A stretch of DNA of 64,000 nt from Candidatus Binatia bacterium (GTDB taxonomy: Bacteria > Desulfobacterota > Binatia > UBA9968 > JAJDTQ01): the NCBI GenBank assembly GCA_951813575.1, contig OX638375.1, forward strand, positions 2,123,042 through 2,187,041, written 5' to 3'. This document shows positions 43,563 through 52,263 of this stretch, in pieces (position 1 is the stretch's first letter; every line of letters begins with the position of its first letter). The position numbers and the translations under genes are program-made. The notes under the pieces were generated by a model. It saw nothing but the letters and a program-made list of their open reading frames with translations. It did not search any database and was not told the origin of the DNA.

Positions 43563-44033
43563 ATGCAACGGATCACCCTCCACACCACCATCAACGGCAA
43601 GGAGTTCTCGTTCGAGGTGGAGCCGCGGCTGCTGCTGGTGGACCTCATCCGCGACAAGGCCGGCCTCAAGGGCACCCACGTGGGCTGCGACACCGGCAAC
43701 TGCGGCGCCTGCACGGTGGTCATGAACGGCGTGACCGTGAAGTCGTGCCAGGTGCTGGCGCCCCGAGCCGGAGGGGCGGACATCCGCACGGTGGAAGGGC
43801 TGGCCCGGGACGGAACGCTGCATCCGATCCAGGAAGCCTTCTGGGAGTGCGACGGGCTGGAGTGCGGCTTCTGCACCCCCGGCATGCTCATGACCACAGC
43901 GGCGTTCCTCGAAGAGAATCCCCATCCGTCGGACCAGGAGATCCGCCGTGCCTATTCCGGCAACCTGTGCCGCTGCACCGGTTACCTGAACATCATCAAG
44001 GCGGTGAAACGGGCGGCGGAGACGACAGGCTGA
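43563..44033 (+). CDS. Molybdenum hydroxylase, [2Fe-2S] small subunit (CoxS type)
   Basis: A 156-aa protein with two [2Fe-2S] clusters: the plant-ferredoxin type uses Cys42, Cys47, Cys50 and Cys62 (GCDTGNCGAC...C), and the second uses Cys101, Cys104, Cys136 and Cys138 (ECGFCTPGM...CRCTGY). Both are complete. It links the molybdenum site of the large subunit to FAD in the medium subunit. It starts 10 bp after the medium-subunit stop. Confidence 0.95.
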   Translation: MQRITLHTTINGKEFSFEVEPRLLLVDLIRDKAGLKGTHVGCDTGNCGACTVVMNGVTVKSCQVLAPRAGGADIRTVEGLARDGTLHPIQEAFWECDGLECGFCTPGMLMTTAAFLEENPHPSDQEIRRAYSGNLCRCTGYLNIIKAVKRAAETTG

Positions 44034-44043
44034 TCGGACGACC

Positions 44044-46449
44044 ATGGCGACCTACGTCGGCAAGAGCATCAAGCGCAAGGAGTCCTTCGACTCCATCCAG
44101 GGGAAGAACACCTACATCGGCGACGTCGAGGTCCCCGGCATGCTCCATGCCGCCATCCACCGAAGTCCCCACGCCCACGCCCGCGTGACGCGGGTGGACC
44201 TGTCCGAAGCGCTGGCGCAGCCCGGCGTCGTGGCGGCCATGAGCGGTCAGGACGTCCGGCGGCTGTCCCGGCCCCTGGCGCCCTTCCCCTTCACCCGGAC
44301 CAAGCCGTACACCAGCGACTATCCCCGGGTGCGGTTCGCCGACCACTACGGCCTGGCGGTGGACCGGGTGCGTCACGTGGGCGAGGCGGTGGCGGTGGTG
44401 GTGTCGGAGGACCGCTACGCGGCGGCGGACGCGGCGGAGGCGGTGCGGGTGGAATACGAGCCGCTGCCGCCGGTGGTGGACGTGGAGGCCGCGCTGGAGC
44501 GGGGGACCGTCCGGCTCTACGAGGAGTGGCCCGACAACATCCAGTACGAGTTCCGTTTCAGCGAGGGGCCGGTGGAGGAACTGCTGGAGGAGGCCCCGGT
44601 GGTGATCCGGGAGCGCATCGTGCAACACCGGTACACCGGAACGCCCATGGAGCCCCGGGGAGTCATCGCCAGCGTCGACCAGCGGGACAACCTGCTGACG
44701 CTGTGGTCGTCCACCCAGGTGCCGCACGCGCTTCCCAACCTGGTGCTGGAAACCCTCGGCCGCGCGGACCTCAAGATCCGGGTGATCTCGCCCACCATGG
44801 GAGGCGGCTTCGGCATCAAGTGGGCATTCTATCCCGAAGAGGTGCTGATGCCGCTCTTGTCGCTCCAGCTCAACCGGCCGGTGGGCTGGCGGGAGAGCCG
44901 CAGCGAGCACATGGTGGCCTCACACCATTCCCGGGCGCAAGTGGACCATGTGGAGGCGGGCTTCGACCGGGCCGGCCGCATCACGGCCCTCAAGACCCAT
45001 GTGATCGTGGACCTGGGCGCCGCCTACCCCAGCGGCGGCACCTCCCTGGCCTTCGTCACCGCCAACTTCATTCCCGGGCCCTACCGGGTCGACAACTACG
45101 CCACCACGTCCTTCGGCGTGGTCACCAACAAGACCGCCGCGGGCCCCCACCGGGCCAACGGCAAGGCCGAGTCCAACTTCATCATGGAGCGGGTGATGGA
45201 CCGGGCCGCGCTGGAGCTGGGCCTGGGCAAGGACGAGATCCGGCGCCGCAACCTGATCCAGCCCCACGAGTTCCCCTACACCTGCGTCACCGGGTCCACC
45301 TACGACAGCGGCGATTACCCCGCGTGCCTGCGGAAGGCGCTGGCGGAGGCGGACTACGCCGGCCTGCTCGCGGACCGGGACCGGTGCCGCCTGGAAGGGC
45401 GCTACCGGGGCGTCGGGCTGGCGTTCCTGCTGGAGCCCCTCAGCTCGCTCCGGCCCAATGCCTACAACGCGGGCTACGAGACCGTGACGGTGCGGGTGGA
45501 CCCGGTGGGCAAGGCCTGGGTGTTCTCGGGCGACGTGAACATGAGCATGAGCCACATGACCACCCTGTCCCAGGTGGTGGCGGACGAGCTGGGCGTACGC
45601 TTCGAGGACGTGCAGGTGTTCGAGGGCGACAGCGCCCTGGTCTCGGCGTCCAGCGGATCCTACGCCAGCCGGTTCTCGACGGTGACGATTTCGGCGGCCA
45701 TCAAGGCCAGCCGCGCGGTGCGGACGAAGATACTGGCCATCGCCGCGCACTCGCTCCGGACCCATCCCGAGGCCCTCGAATGCACCGGCGGCATGATTCT
45801 GGGCCGGGACAAGCCGGGCGTCGCCCTCACGGTCAAGGAAGTGGCCAACATCGCCTACTACTCCATCAACCAACTGCCGGGGAACATGGATCCGGGCCTG
45901 CACGACACCCACTATTTCATCAATCCCAACACCAGCTTCGAGCCGGACGCCAAGGGGCGGACGTCGAACTTCTCGACCTTTCCCTACGCCGTAAACTTGG
46001 CTTACGTGGAAGTCGACGTGGCCACCGGCGACACCCAGATCCTGAAGTATCTCACCGTGGACGACTCCGGCAACCTGTTGAACCCGATGATCGTCGACAC
46101 CCAGATCACCGGGGCCATCTCCCACGGCATCGGGGGCGCGTTTCTCGAAGAGCTGGTGTATGACGAGCAGGGACAGCTCCTGTCCGGCACCTTCGCCGAC
46201 TACCTGATCCCGTCCATGGCGGAGATGCCGGACCTGGAGATCCATCACATGGTGACGCCCATGCCCTTCACCCCGGGCGGGTTCAAGGGGGTTGGGGAGA
46301 TCGGCGCCATCGGCCCGCCGGTGGTGCTGGCCAGCGCCATCGAGGATGCGCTGGCGCCGCTGGGGGTCAAGATCATGAGTCTGCCGCTCAAGCCGGAGAA
46401 CATCTGGCGGGCGATACACGAAAAACGAGGAACAGGAGACAAGCGATGA
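44044..46449 (+). CDS. Molybdenum hydroxylase, molybdopterin-binding large subunit
   Basis: An 801-aa xanthine-oxidase-family subunit. MGGGFGIK, AGPHRANGKAESNF and GGFKGVGEIGAIG bind the molybdopterin cofactor; the Glu in VGEIG is the expected catalytic base. The form I CO-dehydrogenase loop with a Cys (VAYRCSFR) is not present, so it is not a CO dehydrogenase. Substrates of the family are N-heterocycles, aldehydes and aryl-CoA thioesters, such as 2-furoyl-CoA. The adjacent CoA ligase makes an acyl-CoA substrate plausible. Its stop overlaps the ferritin-like start by 4 nt. Confidence 0.9.
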   Translation: MATYVGKSIKRKESFDSIQGKNTYIGDVEVPGMLHAAIHRSPHAHARVTRVDLSEALAQPGVVAAMSGQDVRRLSRPLAPFPFTRTKPYTSDYPRVRFADHYGLAVDRVRHVGEAVAVVVSEDRYAAADAAEAVRVEYEPLPPVVDVEAALERGTVRLYEEWPDNIQYEFRFSEGPVEELLEEAPVVIRERIVQHRYTGTPMEPRGVIASVDQRDNLLTLWSSTQVPHALPNLVLETLGRADLKIRVISPTMGGGFGIKWAFYPEEVLMPLLSLQLNRPVGWRESRSEHMVASHHSRAQVDHVEAGFDRAGRITALKTHVIVDLGAAYPSGGTSLAFVTANFIPGPYRVDNYATTSFGVVTNKTAAGPHRANGKAESNFIMERVMDRAALELGLGKDEIRRRNLIQPHEFPYTCVTGSTYDSGDYPACLRKALAEADYAGLLADRDRCRLEGRYRGVGLAFLLEPLSSLRPNAYNAGYETVTVRVDPVGKAWVFSGDVNMSMSHMTTLSQVVADELGVRFEDVQVFEGDSALVSASSGSYASRFSTVTISAAIKASRAVRTKILAIAAHSLRTHPEALECTGGMILGRDKPGVALTVKEVANIAYYSINQLPGNMDPGLHDTHYFINPNTSFEPDAKGRTSNFSTFPYAVNLAYVEVDVATGDTQILKYLTVDDSGNLLNPMIVDTQITGAISHGIGGAFLEELVYDEQGQLLSGTFADYLIPSMAEMPDLEIHHMVTPMPFTPGGFKGVGEIGAIGPPVVLASAIEDALAPLGVKIMSLPLKPENIWRAIHEKRGTGDKR

Positions 46450-47309
46450 GCGAGGCAGGAAACGGTTTCACGGAACGGGCGACGCGGGAGCTGGCGCGGG
46501 TGGCGGCGGTCTTCGCCGCGGGCGAGGCGGAGATCGCCGACACCTACTTCAACTGGGACCAGCGGGACCGGGAAAAGGAGGTCCTCTGGCTCACCAAGCA
46601 GGCGGGCCGGGAAATCGAAAGCACCTTCACGGGCCTCAAGGAGGTCGTCGAGAAGGTGGGCGGCGACTTCATGAAGTCGGACCAGTACTGGGTCGACCGG
46701 TGGGGCGGCGACGTGGACCGGAACTGGCTGGAGGAGAACCTCTGGCGCACCAAGCAGGAGCTCAACCACGGCAACCGGTGCGTGGATATCATCGAATGGC
46801 TCACGGGCGAGCCCGTGGACATCAAGGAAGTGGTGCGCCGCTACAACCGCTGGACCCCGGATCCGTCGCTGCCGGACATGAAGGAATGGGTGCGGCTGGC
46901 GGAGGTGTTCAAGGAGCAGGAGGCCCGCCAGGAACCTTGGGCGCGGCTCATCAACTCCCAGGGATTGCTCGAGGGCGGCAGTTGCGGCCTGTTCTACGCG
47001 GCATCCCAATTGAGCGGCAGCGAGCTCAACGACCGCCTTTCCGAGGCCTTCACCGTGGTGCTCGACGACGAGCGCGGCCACGGGCCGGCCAACATCTACC
47101 AGATCGCCGACGCCTTCACCGCGCGAGAGGCGGTGGACGGCGCCAGAGGACTCATGGTGGAGCGCGGCATCCAGAGGCTGCGCATGCGCAACGAACAGTT
47201 CAGCTTTCCCATCGACGAAGCCCGCATCCAGGACATCGCGGCGGGCAACATCGGCCTCGACGTGACCAAGGCCATCTGGGGCGAGACCCTGGCGAAGTTC
47301 ATCGACTGA
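46446..47309 (+). CDS. Ferritin-like di-iron protein B (unknown function)
   Basis: A 287-aa helical protein, paralogous to protein A at 34999. Its di-iron residues are Glu56, Glu105-x2-His108 (QELNHG), Glu176 (LEGGSC) and Glu209-x2-His212 (DERGHG), spaced as in protein A. The region LRMRNEQFSFPIDEARIQDIAAG also matches protein A closely (RLRNETFGYPLTEVRMAEIDAG). The ATG overlaps the hydroxylase stop (ATGA), so translation is coupled. It is likely to act in the same pathway, as a monooxygenase-like or oxygen-handling component; this is inference. Confidence 0.72.
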   Translation: MSEAGNGFTERATRELARVAAVFAAGEAEIADTYFNWDQRDREKEVLWLTKQAGREIESTFTGLKEVVEKVGGDFMKSDQYWVDRWGGDVDRNWLEENLWRTKQELNHGNRCVDIIEWLTGEPVDIKEVVRRYNRWTPDPSLPDMKEWVRLAEVFKEQEARQEPWARLINSQGLLEGGSCGLFYAASQLSGSELNDRLSEAFTVVLDDERGHGPANIYQIADAFTAREAVDGARGLMVERGIQRLRMRNEQFSFPIDEARIQDIAAGNIGLDVTKAIWGETLAKFID

Positions 47310-47337
47310 ACGCCGTCAGGCCGAGGAAAACCGGATA

Positions 47338-48120
47338 GTGGCCTCCTGCATCGATCTAGACGCCAAAGACGGCGTTGCCTTCATCACGCTGAACCGGCCC
47401 GAGCGGCTCAACGCCATGAACGAGGCGATGTGGGCGGATCTGGGCCGGGTATGGGACGCGTTCGCGGCGGACCCGGCGCTTCGGGTGGCGGTGGTGAGCG
47501 GCGCCGGTGAGCGGGCGTTCTCCACCGGAATGGACCTGAAGGAGCGGGCGGTGGCGGGTGATCCACGGGCGAGGGAGTTCTGGACCTCGGCCCTGGCCCG
47601 GGACCCGGGGCGCCGGGAGCCCGTGTGGAAGCCCATGATCGCCGCGGTGCACGGGTACTGCCTGGCCGGGGGCTTCGAGATCGCCCTTTCCTGCGACATC
47701 CGCATCTGCAGCGAAGACGCCACCTTCGGCCTGCCGGAGATCAAGCGGGGGTTCTTTCCCGGCAGCTCGGGGACCGTGCGGCTGCCGCGCATCGTGCCGT
47801 TGGGGATGGCCCTGGAGATGCTCTATACCGGCGAGTCCATCTCCGCGGACGAAGCCTTCCGCTGCGGCCTGGTGAACCGGGTGGTGCCGCGGGACGAGCT
47901 GTTGCCGGCGGCGGAGAAGCTGGCCCGGTCCATCGCCGACGGGCCGCCGCTGGCCCTGCAGGCGGTCAAGGAGGTGGTGCTCCGCAGCCTCGACCTGCCG
48001 CTGGCCGACGCCGTCCGTTTCGAGGCCGGGTTCCGCGCCATGGTGGGCGGCACCGAGGACGCCGGCGAAGGCCCACGGGCCTTCAGCGAGAAGCGGAAGC
48101 CGCGGTACAAGGGGCGCTAG
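47338..48120 (+). CDS. Enoyl-CoA hydratase/isomerase-family (crotonase) protein
   Basis: A 260-aa crotonase-fold protein. VAFITLNRPERLNAMNEAM, the oxyanion segment AFSTGMDLKE and AAVHGYCLAGGFEIALSCDI are present; GLPEIKRGFFPGSSG aligns with the second catalytic region, where Glu and Gly positions vary among functions. Members hydrate enoyl-CoA, isomerise, or hydrolyse CoA thioesters. In furoate degradation the corresponding enzyme (HmfE) belongs to this family. The GTG start follows CCGAGGAAAACC. Confidence 0.88.
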   Translation: MASCIDLDAKDGVAFITLNRPERLNAMNEAMWADLGRVWDAFAADPALRVAVVSGAGERAFSTGMDLKERAVAGDPRAREFWTSALARDPGRREPVWKPMIAAVHGYCLAGGFEIALSCDIRICSEDATFGLPEIKRGFFPGSSGTVRLPRIVPLGMALEMLYTGESISADEAFRCGLVNRVVPRDELLPAAEKLARSIADGPPLALQAVKEVVLRSLDLPLADAVRFEAGFRAMVGGTEDAGEGPRAFSEKRKPRYKGR

Positions 48121-48169
48121 CGCGCGGCGCCGACGGATCCGCGACGCGGCGACACGGGAGAGGACCCAC

Positions 48170-49801
48170 ATGTACCAGGATCTCCGGGAATACCTCGAAC
48201 TGCTTGACCGGCAAGGGCTGTTGCTGCGGGTGGCCGCTCCGGTGGACAAGGACACCGAGCTGCATCCACTGGTGCGCTGGCAGTTCCTGGGACTGCCGGA
48301 TCACCAGCGCAAGGCGTTCCTGTTCGACAACGTGACGGATGCCAAGGGCCGGCGCTACGAGACCCCTGTGGTGGTGGGTGCGCTGGCGTCCAACGAGGCC
48401 ATCTACGCCCTGGGCATGGGCTGCGAGCCCGGCAAGAGCTTCGAGAAGTGGTCCGCGGCGGTGGCCGCGCCGCTGGCGCCGGAGCTGGTGGACACGGGCC
48501 CGGTCAAGGAGGAGATCCACGTCGGCGACGGCCTCCTGGAGCACGGCGGCCTGGACGAGTTCCCGGTGCCCATCTCGACGCCGGGGTTCGACAACGGTCC
48601 CTACTTCACCGCCTGCCACTGGATCACCAAGGACCCGGACACCGGCATCCGCAACGTCGGCAACTACCGCGGCCAGATCAAGTCTCCCACCAAGACCGGC
48701 GTCTACCTCATCAGCGCCCAGCAGGACCTGGCCATCCACTGGAACAAGGCCAGCGCCCTGGGCCGGCCCCTGCCCGCGGCGGGCGTCATCGGCGCGGTGC
48801 CGTGCCTGTCGTATGTGGCGGTGCAGAAGATCGCCTACGGGGTGGACGAGCTGGGCGTGGCCGGCGCCATCCTGGGCCGGCCCATGCCGCTGGTGAAGTG
48901 CGAGACCGTGGACCTGGAGGTGCCGGCCGACGCGGAGATCGTCATCGAGGGCTACATCCGCACGGATCGGCTCGAGCCCGAGGGCCCCTTCGGGGAGTCC
49001 CACGGCTACATGGACCCGCGCAGCCTGAGCCCGGTGTTCGAGGTGACCTGCATCACCCACCGGAGGAACCCGCACTACGTGGGCGTGCTGAGCCAGGTGA
49101 CGCCCAGCGAGAGCAGCAAGATCAAGCACCGGGGCTGGGAGTCGCTGGTGCTGGACCACCTGCGCAACCATTGCAGCCTCAAGAGCGTGGTCCGGGTGGG
49201 CATGCACGAGCCTTTGGTGAACCTGCGCCAGTTCGTGGTGGTGCAGATGCGCAAGACCCACAAGCTCGAGCCCTGGCAGGCCATGATGGCGGTGCTGGGC
49301 TTCCGCTACGACCTCGGCAAGGTGGTGATCGCCGTGGACGACGACATCGACCCCGAGAACCTCGCAGCGGTCAACTGGGCCATCTGCCATCGCTCGCAGC
49401 CGCACAAGGACGTGCGCATCATCGAGGGCCGCCAGACCGTGCACTCGCCCATCAACCTGGTGCGCATGCACGGCCACGCCGGCGACTACGACAGCGAGGA
49501 CTCGTCGCTGCTCATCGACGCCACCAAGAAGGCCGAGTTCCCGCCGGTGTCGCTGCCCACCCGGGAGTACATGGAACGGGCGCGGAAACTGTGGGAGGAG
49601 CTCGGGATGCCGGAGCTCAAGTACGGCAACCCGTGGCACGGCTATTCCCTGGGCCTGTGGCCGTCGGAGCTCGACGAGGAGGCGGCGCTGGCGGTCCAGG
49701 GGGAGCACCACCGCATCGGCGCCAAGCTCGACGAGCGCGCCGTGCCCGTAGAGCGCGGCGAGCGGCTGCAGGACGTGCAGAAGCGATGGAAGCCCGAGTG
49801 A
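48170..49801 (+). CDS. UbiD-family prenylated-FMN decarboxylase
   Basis: A 543-aa enzyme. The expected prFMN/active-site segments are IRNVGNYRGQIKSPTKTG (Arg) and LEPEGPFGESHGYMDP (catalytic Glu pair). UbiD enzymes (de)carboxylate aromatic and heteroaromatic acids, such as 4-hydroxybenzoate derivatives and 2,5-furandicarboxylate (HmfF). They need prenylated FMN from UbiX, whose gene is not in the window. It follows the crotonase gene by 49 bp and the permease gene starts 15 bp after it. Confidence 0.9.
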   Translation: MYQDLREYLELLDRQGLLLRVAAPVDKDTELHPLVRWQFLGLPDHQRKAFLFDNVTDAKGRRYETPVVVGALASNEAIYALGMGCEPGKSFEKWSAAVAAPLAPELVDTGPVKEEIHVGDGLLEHGGLDEFPVPISTPGFDNGPYFTACHWITKDPDTGIRNVGNYRGQIKSPTKTGVYLISAQQDLAIHWNKASALGRPLPAAGVIGAVPCLSYVAVQKIAYGVDELGVAGAILGRPMPLVKCETVDLEVPADAEIVIEGYIRTDRLEPEGPFGESHGYMDPRSLSPVFEVTCITHRRNPHYVGVLSQVTPSESSKIKHRGWESLVLDHLRNHCSLKSVVRVGMHEPLVNLRQFVVVQMRKTHKLEPWQAMMAVLGFRYDLGKVVIAVDDDIDPENLAAVNWAICHRSQPHKDVRIIEGRQTVHSPINLVRMHGHAGDYDSEDSSLLIDATKKAEFPPVSLPTREYMERARKLWEELGMPELKYGNPWHGYSLGLWPSELDEEAALAVQGEHHRIGAKLDERAVPVERGERLQDVQKRWKPE

Positions 49802-49816
49802 CGGGCACTCTCCGCC

Positions 49817-50566
49817 ATGGAGCTTGACGGCACCCTGGTCCTGGTTGCCGCGGCCATCTTCTTCGCGGGCTTCGTCAAGGGCGCCGCCGGCATGGGCTTC
49901 CCGCTCATCGCCACCCCCATGCTGACGCTGCTGCTCGACATCCGCATGGCCATCGTCGTGCTGGTGCTGCCCAGCGTCGTGATGGACCTGAGCCAGATCT
50001 TTCGCCACGGCGTCCCCACCGCCACCTTCCGGCGCTTCTCGTCCATGTTCCTGTTCGCGTTGGCGGGCGTGTTCCTCGGCACCTGGGAGCTGACCCAGCT
50101 CCCTCTGTGGGTGTTGAACCTGATCCTGGGAACGGTGGTGATCCTCTTCGCGGGGTCCGGGCTGTTCTCGTTCACCCTTACCACCTCGCCCCGGGCGGAG
50201 CCGGTGATGTCCCCGGTCATGGGATTCGCCGGCGGCTTCTTCCTGGGCCTGACCAACACCATGGGGCCGGTCATGGCCCTCTATCTGCACGGCTTGAGGC
50301 TCGACAAGGCCGACTTCGTGAAGGCCATCTCCACCGCCTTCATCATGGCCAAGTTCTGGCAGATCGTGGCCATCTCCACGTGGGGCTTGTTCACCATCGA
50401 GGCCATGAAACTCTCGCTGTTCGTCACCGCGTTCATTCTCGTGAGCTTCTACCTGGGCCTGAAGGCGCAGGACCGGATCCGCCAGCAGACGTTCAACCGG
50501 GGCATCCTGTTGCTGCTGATCTGCACCGGGCTGATGCTGGTCTACCGCGCCCTGAACGCGGCTTAG
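49817..50566 (+). CDS. TauE/SafE-family membrane permease
   Basis: A 249-aa protein with about 8 hydrophobic segments. The family pattern FAGFVKGAAGMGFPLIATPMLTLLLD lies in the first helix pair and GFAGGFFLGLTNTMGPVMALYLHG in the second half. Members export sulfite, sulfoacetate and related organic acids. At the end of a ring-acid operon it may move a substrate or organic acid product. It starts 15 bp after the UbiD stop. Confidence 0.87.
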   Translation: MELDGTLVLVAAAIFFAGFVKGAAGMGFPLIATPMLTLLLDIRMAIVVLVLPSVVMDLSQIFRHGVPTATFRRFSSMFLFALAGVFLGTWELTQLPLWVLNLILGTVVILFAGSGLFSFTLTTSPRAEPVMSPVMGFAGGFFLGLTNTMGPVMALYLHGLRLDKADFVKAISTAFIMAKFWQIVAISTWGLFTIEAMKLSLFVTAFILVSFYLGLKAQDRIRQQTFNRGILLLLICTGLMLVYRALNAA

Positions 50567-50706
50567 CGCCCGACCCGGCTGCAGGTTTGTCCGCCCGCAA
50601 TGCGCCCGCCGGTGACATCTTTGCCCGCTATCTGCTATTGAGATTCTGCGAAGACTGGCGTCCCAAGCGATCCGGAGCTGAACCGACTGCGACGGACACA
50701 CAACTC

Positions 50707-52140
50707 ATGCAGGCTTTCGACTACGACGTCATCGTCATCGGCAGCGGCCCCGCGGGCTACACCGCCGCCGTTCAGGCGTGCGAGCTCGGCGCCAGGGTCG
50801 CCGTCCTCGAGCGGCAGGAGACCCTGGGCGGCATCACGCTGCTTTCGGGCACCATCCCCAGCAAGACCTTGCGCGAGGCCATCATCTACCTTCGCGGGGT
50901 CCGCCAGCGCCCCTTCTACGGAACCGATTTCACCGAAAAGAAAGACATTACCCTCTCGGACCTGTTCATCCGGGTTCGGAAAGTGGTGGAACGGCGGGTG
51001 GGGACCATGGAGGACCAACTGCAGGTCTACCGCGACCGGAACCGGATCGACGTCTTCCGCGGCTACCATGCGACCCTGGACGGTCCCAACTCGGTGCACG
51101 CCTGGGTACTCAAGAACCCCATGGAGGCCATCACCCTGAAGGCGGAGAAGATCATCATCGCCGCGGGCTCGAGGCCTCGCTTCGTGCCCGACATACCCAT
51201 CGACAACGAAGTCATTTTCGACTCCGACTCCGTGTTCACCCTGGAGTTCAAGCGCAAGTCCCTGCCGGAATCCCTGATCGTCGTCGGCGCGGGGGTCATC
51301 GGAGCGGAGTACGGCTCGGCGTTCGCGGTTGTGGGCTGCAAGGTATCGCTGATCCAGCGTGACCACACTTTCCTGACGTTCGCCGAGCGTTCCATCGTCG
51401 ATTTGCTGATCCGGCGCATGGAGGACTACGGCGTGGAGTTCGTCTGGGGTGCCTGGTACGACAAGATCGAGCGGATGTCCGGTTGGGAGGAGAAGGCCCG
51501 GGTCTCGCTGGCCGACGGCCGGGTGCTGGAGGCGGACGCAGTGATCGTGGCCAGCGGACGCGAGGTGGCGGTCAAGGTCCTGGGGCTGGAGGACGTGGGG
51601 GTGGAGACCACCGAGCACGGGCTGATCAAGGTCAACGAGCTGTTCCAGACATCGGTGCCGAGCATCTATGCCGCCGGCGACGTGGTGGGCTTCCCGGCCC
51701 TGGCCTCCACCAGCAGCGAGCAGGGCCGCATGGCCGCCAACTACGCGCTGGGACGCCGGGCGGGCGGGCGCAGGACGCTGTTCCCCATGTGCGTCTACAC
51801 CATCCCCGAGATCGCCATGGTGGGCTATACCCAGCAGGAGCTGGAAGCCAAGGGCATCCCTTACGCCAAGGGCGTGGCCGCCTACGACGAGATCACCAAG
51901 GCCGGCATCATCGGCGACTCGCACGGTATGCTCACCATGCTGTTCGAGCCCAACGGCGGGCACTTGCTCGGTGTGCACATCATCGGCGACCAGGCCTGCG
52001 AGCTGATTCACATCGGGCAGGCGGTGCTGAGCTACAACGGCACCATCGACTACTTCATCGACAATGTGTTCAACTTCCCGACCATGGGGGAGGCCTACAA
52101 GATCGCGGCCCTGAACGGGGTCAAGGGACTCGGCGCCTGA
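50707..52140 (+). CDS. Soluble transhydrogenase/dihydrolipoamide dehydrogenase-like flavoprotein
   Basis: A 477-aa pyridine nucleotide-disulfide oxidoreductase-family protein. The FAD site is IVIGSGPAGYTAAVQA, the NAD(P) site IVVGAGVIGAEYGSAFA, and the second FAD motif IYAAGDVVG. Where disulfide reductases have CxxxxC, it reads GGITLLSGTIPSKTL with no Cys, so it cannot have a redox disulfide. The SGTIPSK context is like the soluble transhydrogenase SthA. The likely role is NADPH/NADH balancing. The C-terminal interface HIGQAVL is of SthA type. Confidence 0.82.
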   Translation: MQAFDYDVIVIGSGPAGYTAAVQACELGARVAVLERQETLGGITLLSGTIPSKTLREAIIYLRGVRQRPFYGTDFTEKKDITLSDLFIRVRKVVERRVGTMEDQLQVYRDRNRIDVFRGYHATLDGPNSVHAWVLKNPMEAITLKAEKIIIAAGSRPRFVPDIPIDNEVIFDSDSVFTLEFKRKSLPESLIVVGAGVIGAEYGSAFAVVGCKVSLIQRDHTFLTFAERSIVDLLIRRMEDYGVEFVWGAWYDKIERMSGWEEKARVSLADGRVLEADAVIVASGREVAVKVLGLEDVGVETTEHGLIKVNELFQTSVPSIYAAGDVVGFPALASTSSEQGRMAANYALGRRAGGRRTLFPMCVYTIPEIAMVGYTQQELEAKGIPYAKGVAAYDEITKAGIIGDSHGMLTMLFEPNGGHLLGVHIIGDQACELIHIGQAVLSYNGTIDYFIDNVFNFPTMGEAYKIAALNGVKGLGA

Positions 52141-52179
52141 ACAGGCCCATGGCGGCAATGGAGTCGCGTTCAGGAACCT

Positions 52180-52208
52180 TTGATTCGAAATGTGAACAAG
52201 CATACGAT
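52180..52208 (+). promoter_or_regulatory. Sigma-70-type promoter for the first Liv-type operon
   Basis: TTGATT (52180-52185) and TACGAT (52203-52208) are separated by 17 bp, about 55 bp before the binding-protein ATG. Each hexamer matches the consensus at 4 of 6 positions. The ribosome-binding site GAGAGGAGCG is downstream. Confidence 0.5.
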
Positions 52209-52263
52209 CGGACCGGTCTTTGCCAGCTGACCCGGAATACAACGAACTCGAGAGGAGCGAACC

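Noticed and set aside
44044-46449. CO dehydrogenase large subunit
   Set aside because: The VAYRCSFR active-site loop with its Cys is absent, so CO oxidation is unlikely.
48083-50701. 872-aa minus-strand ORF opposite UbiD and TauE
   Set aside because: His/Gln/Arg-rich antisense translation with no recognisable family.
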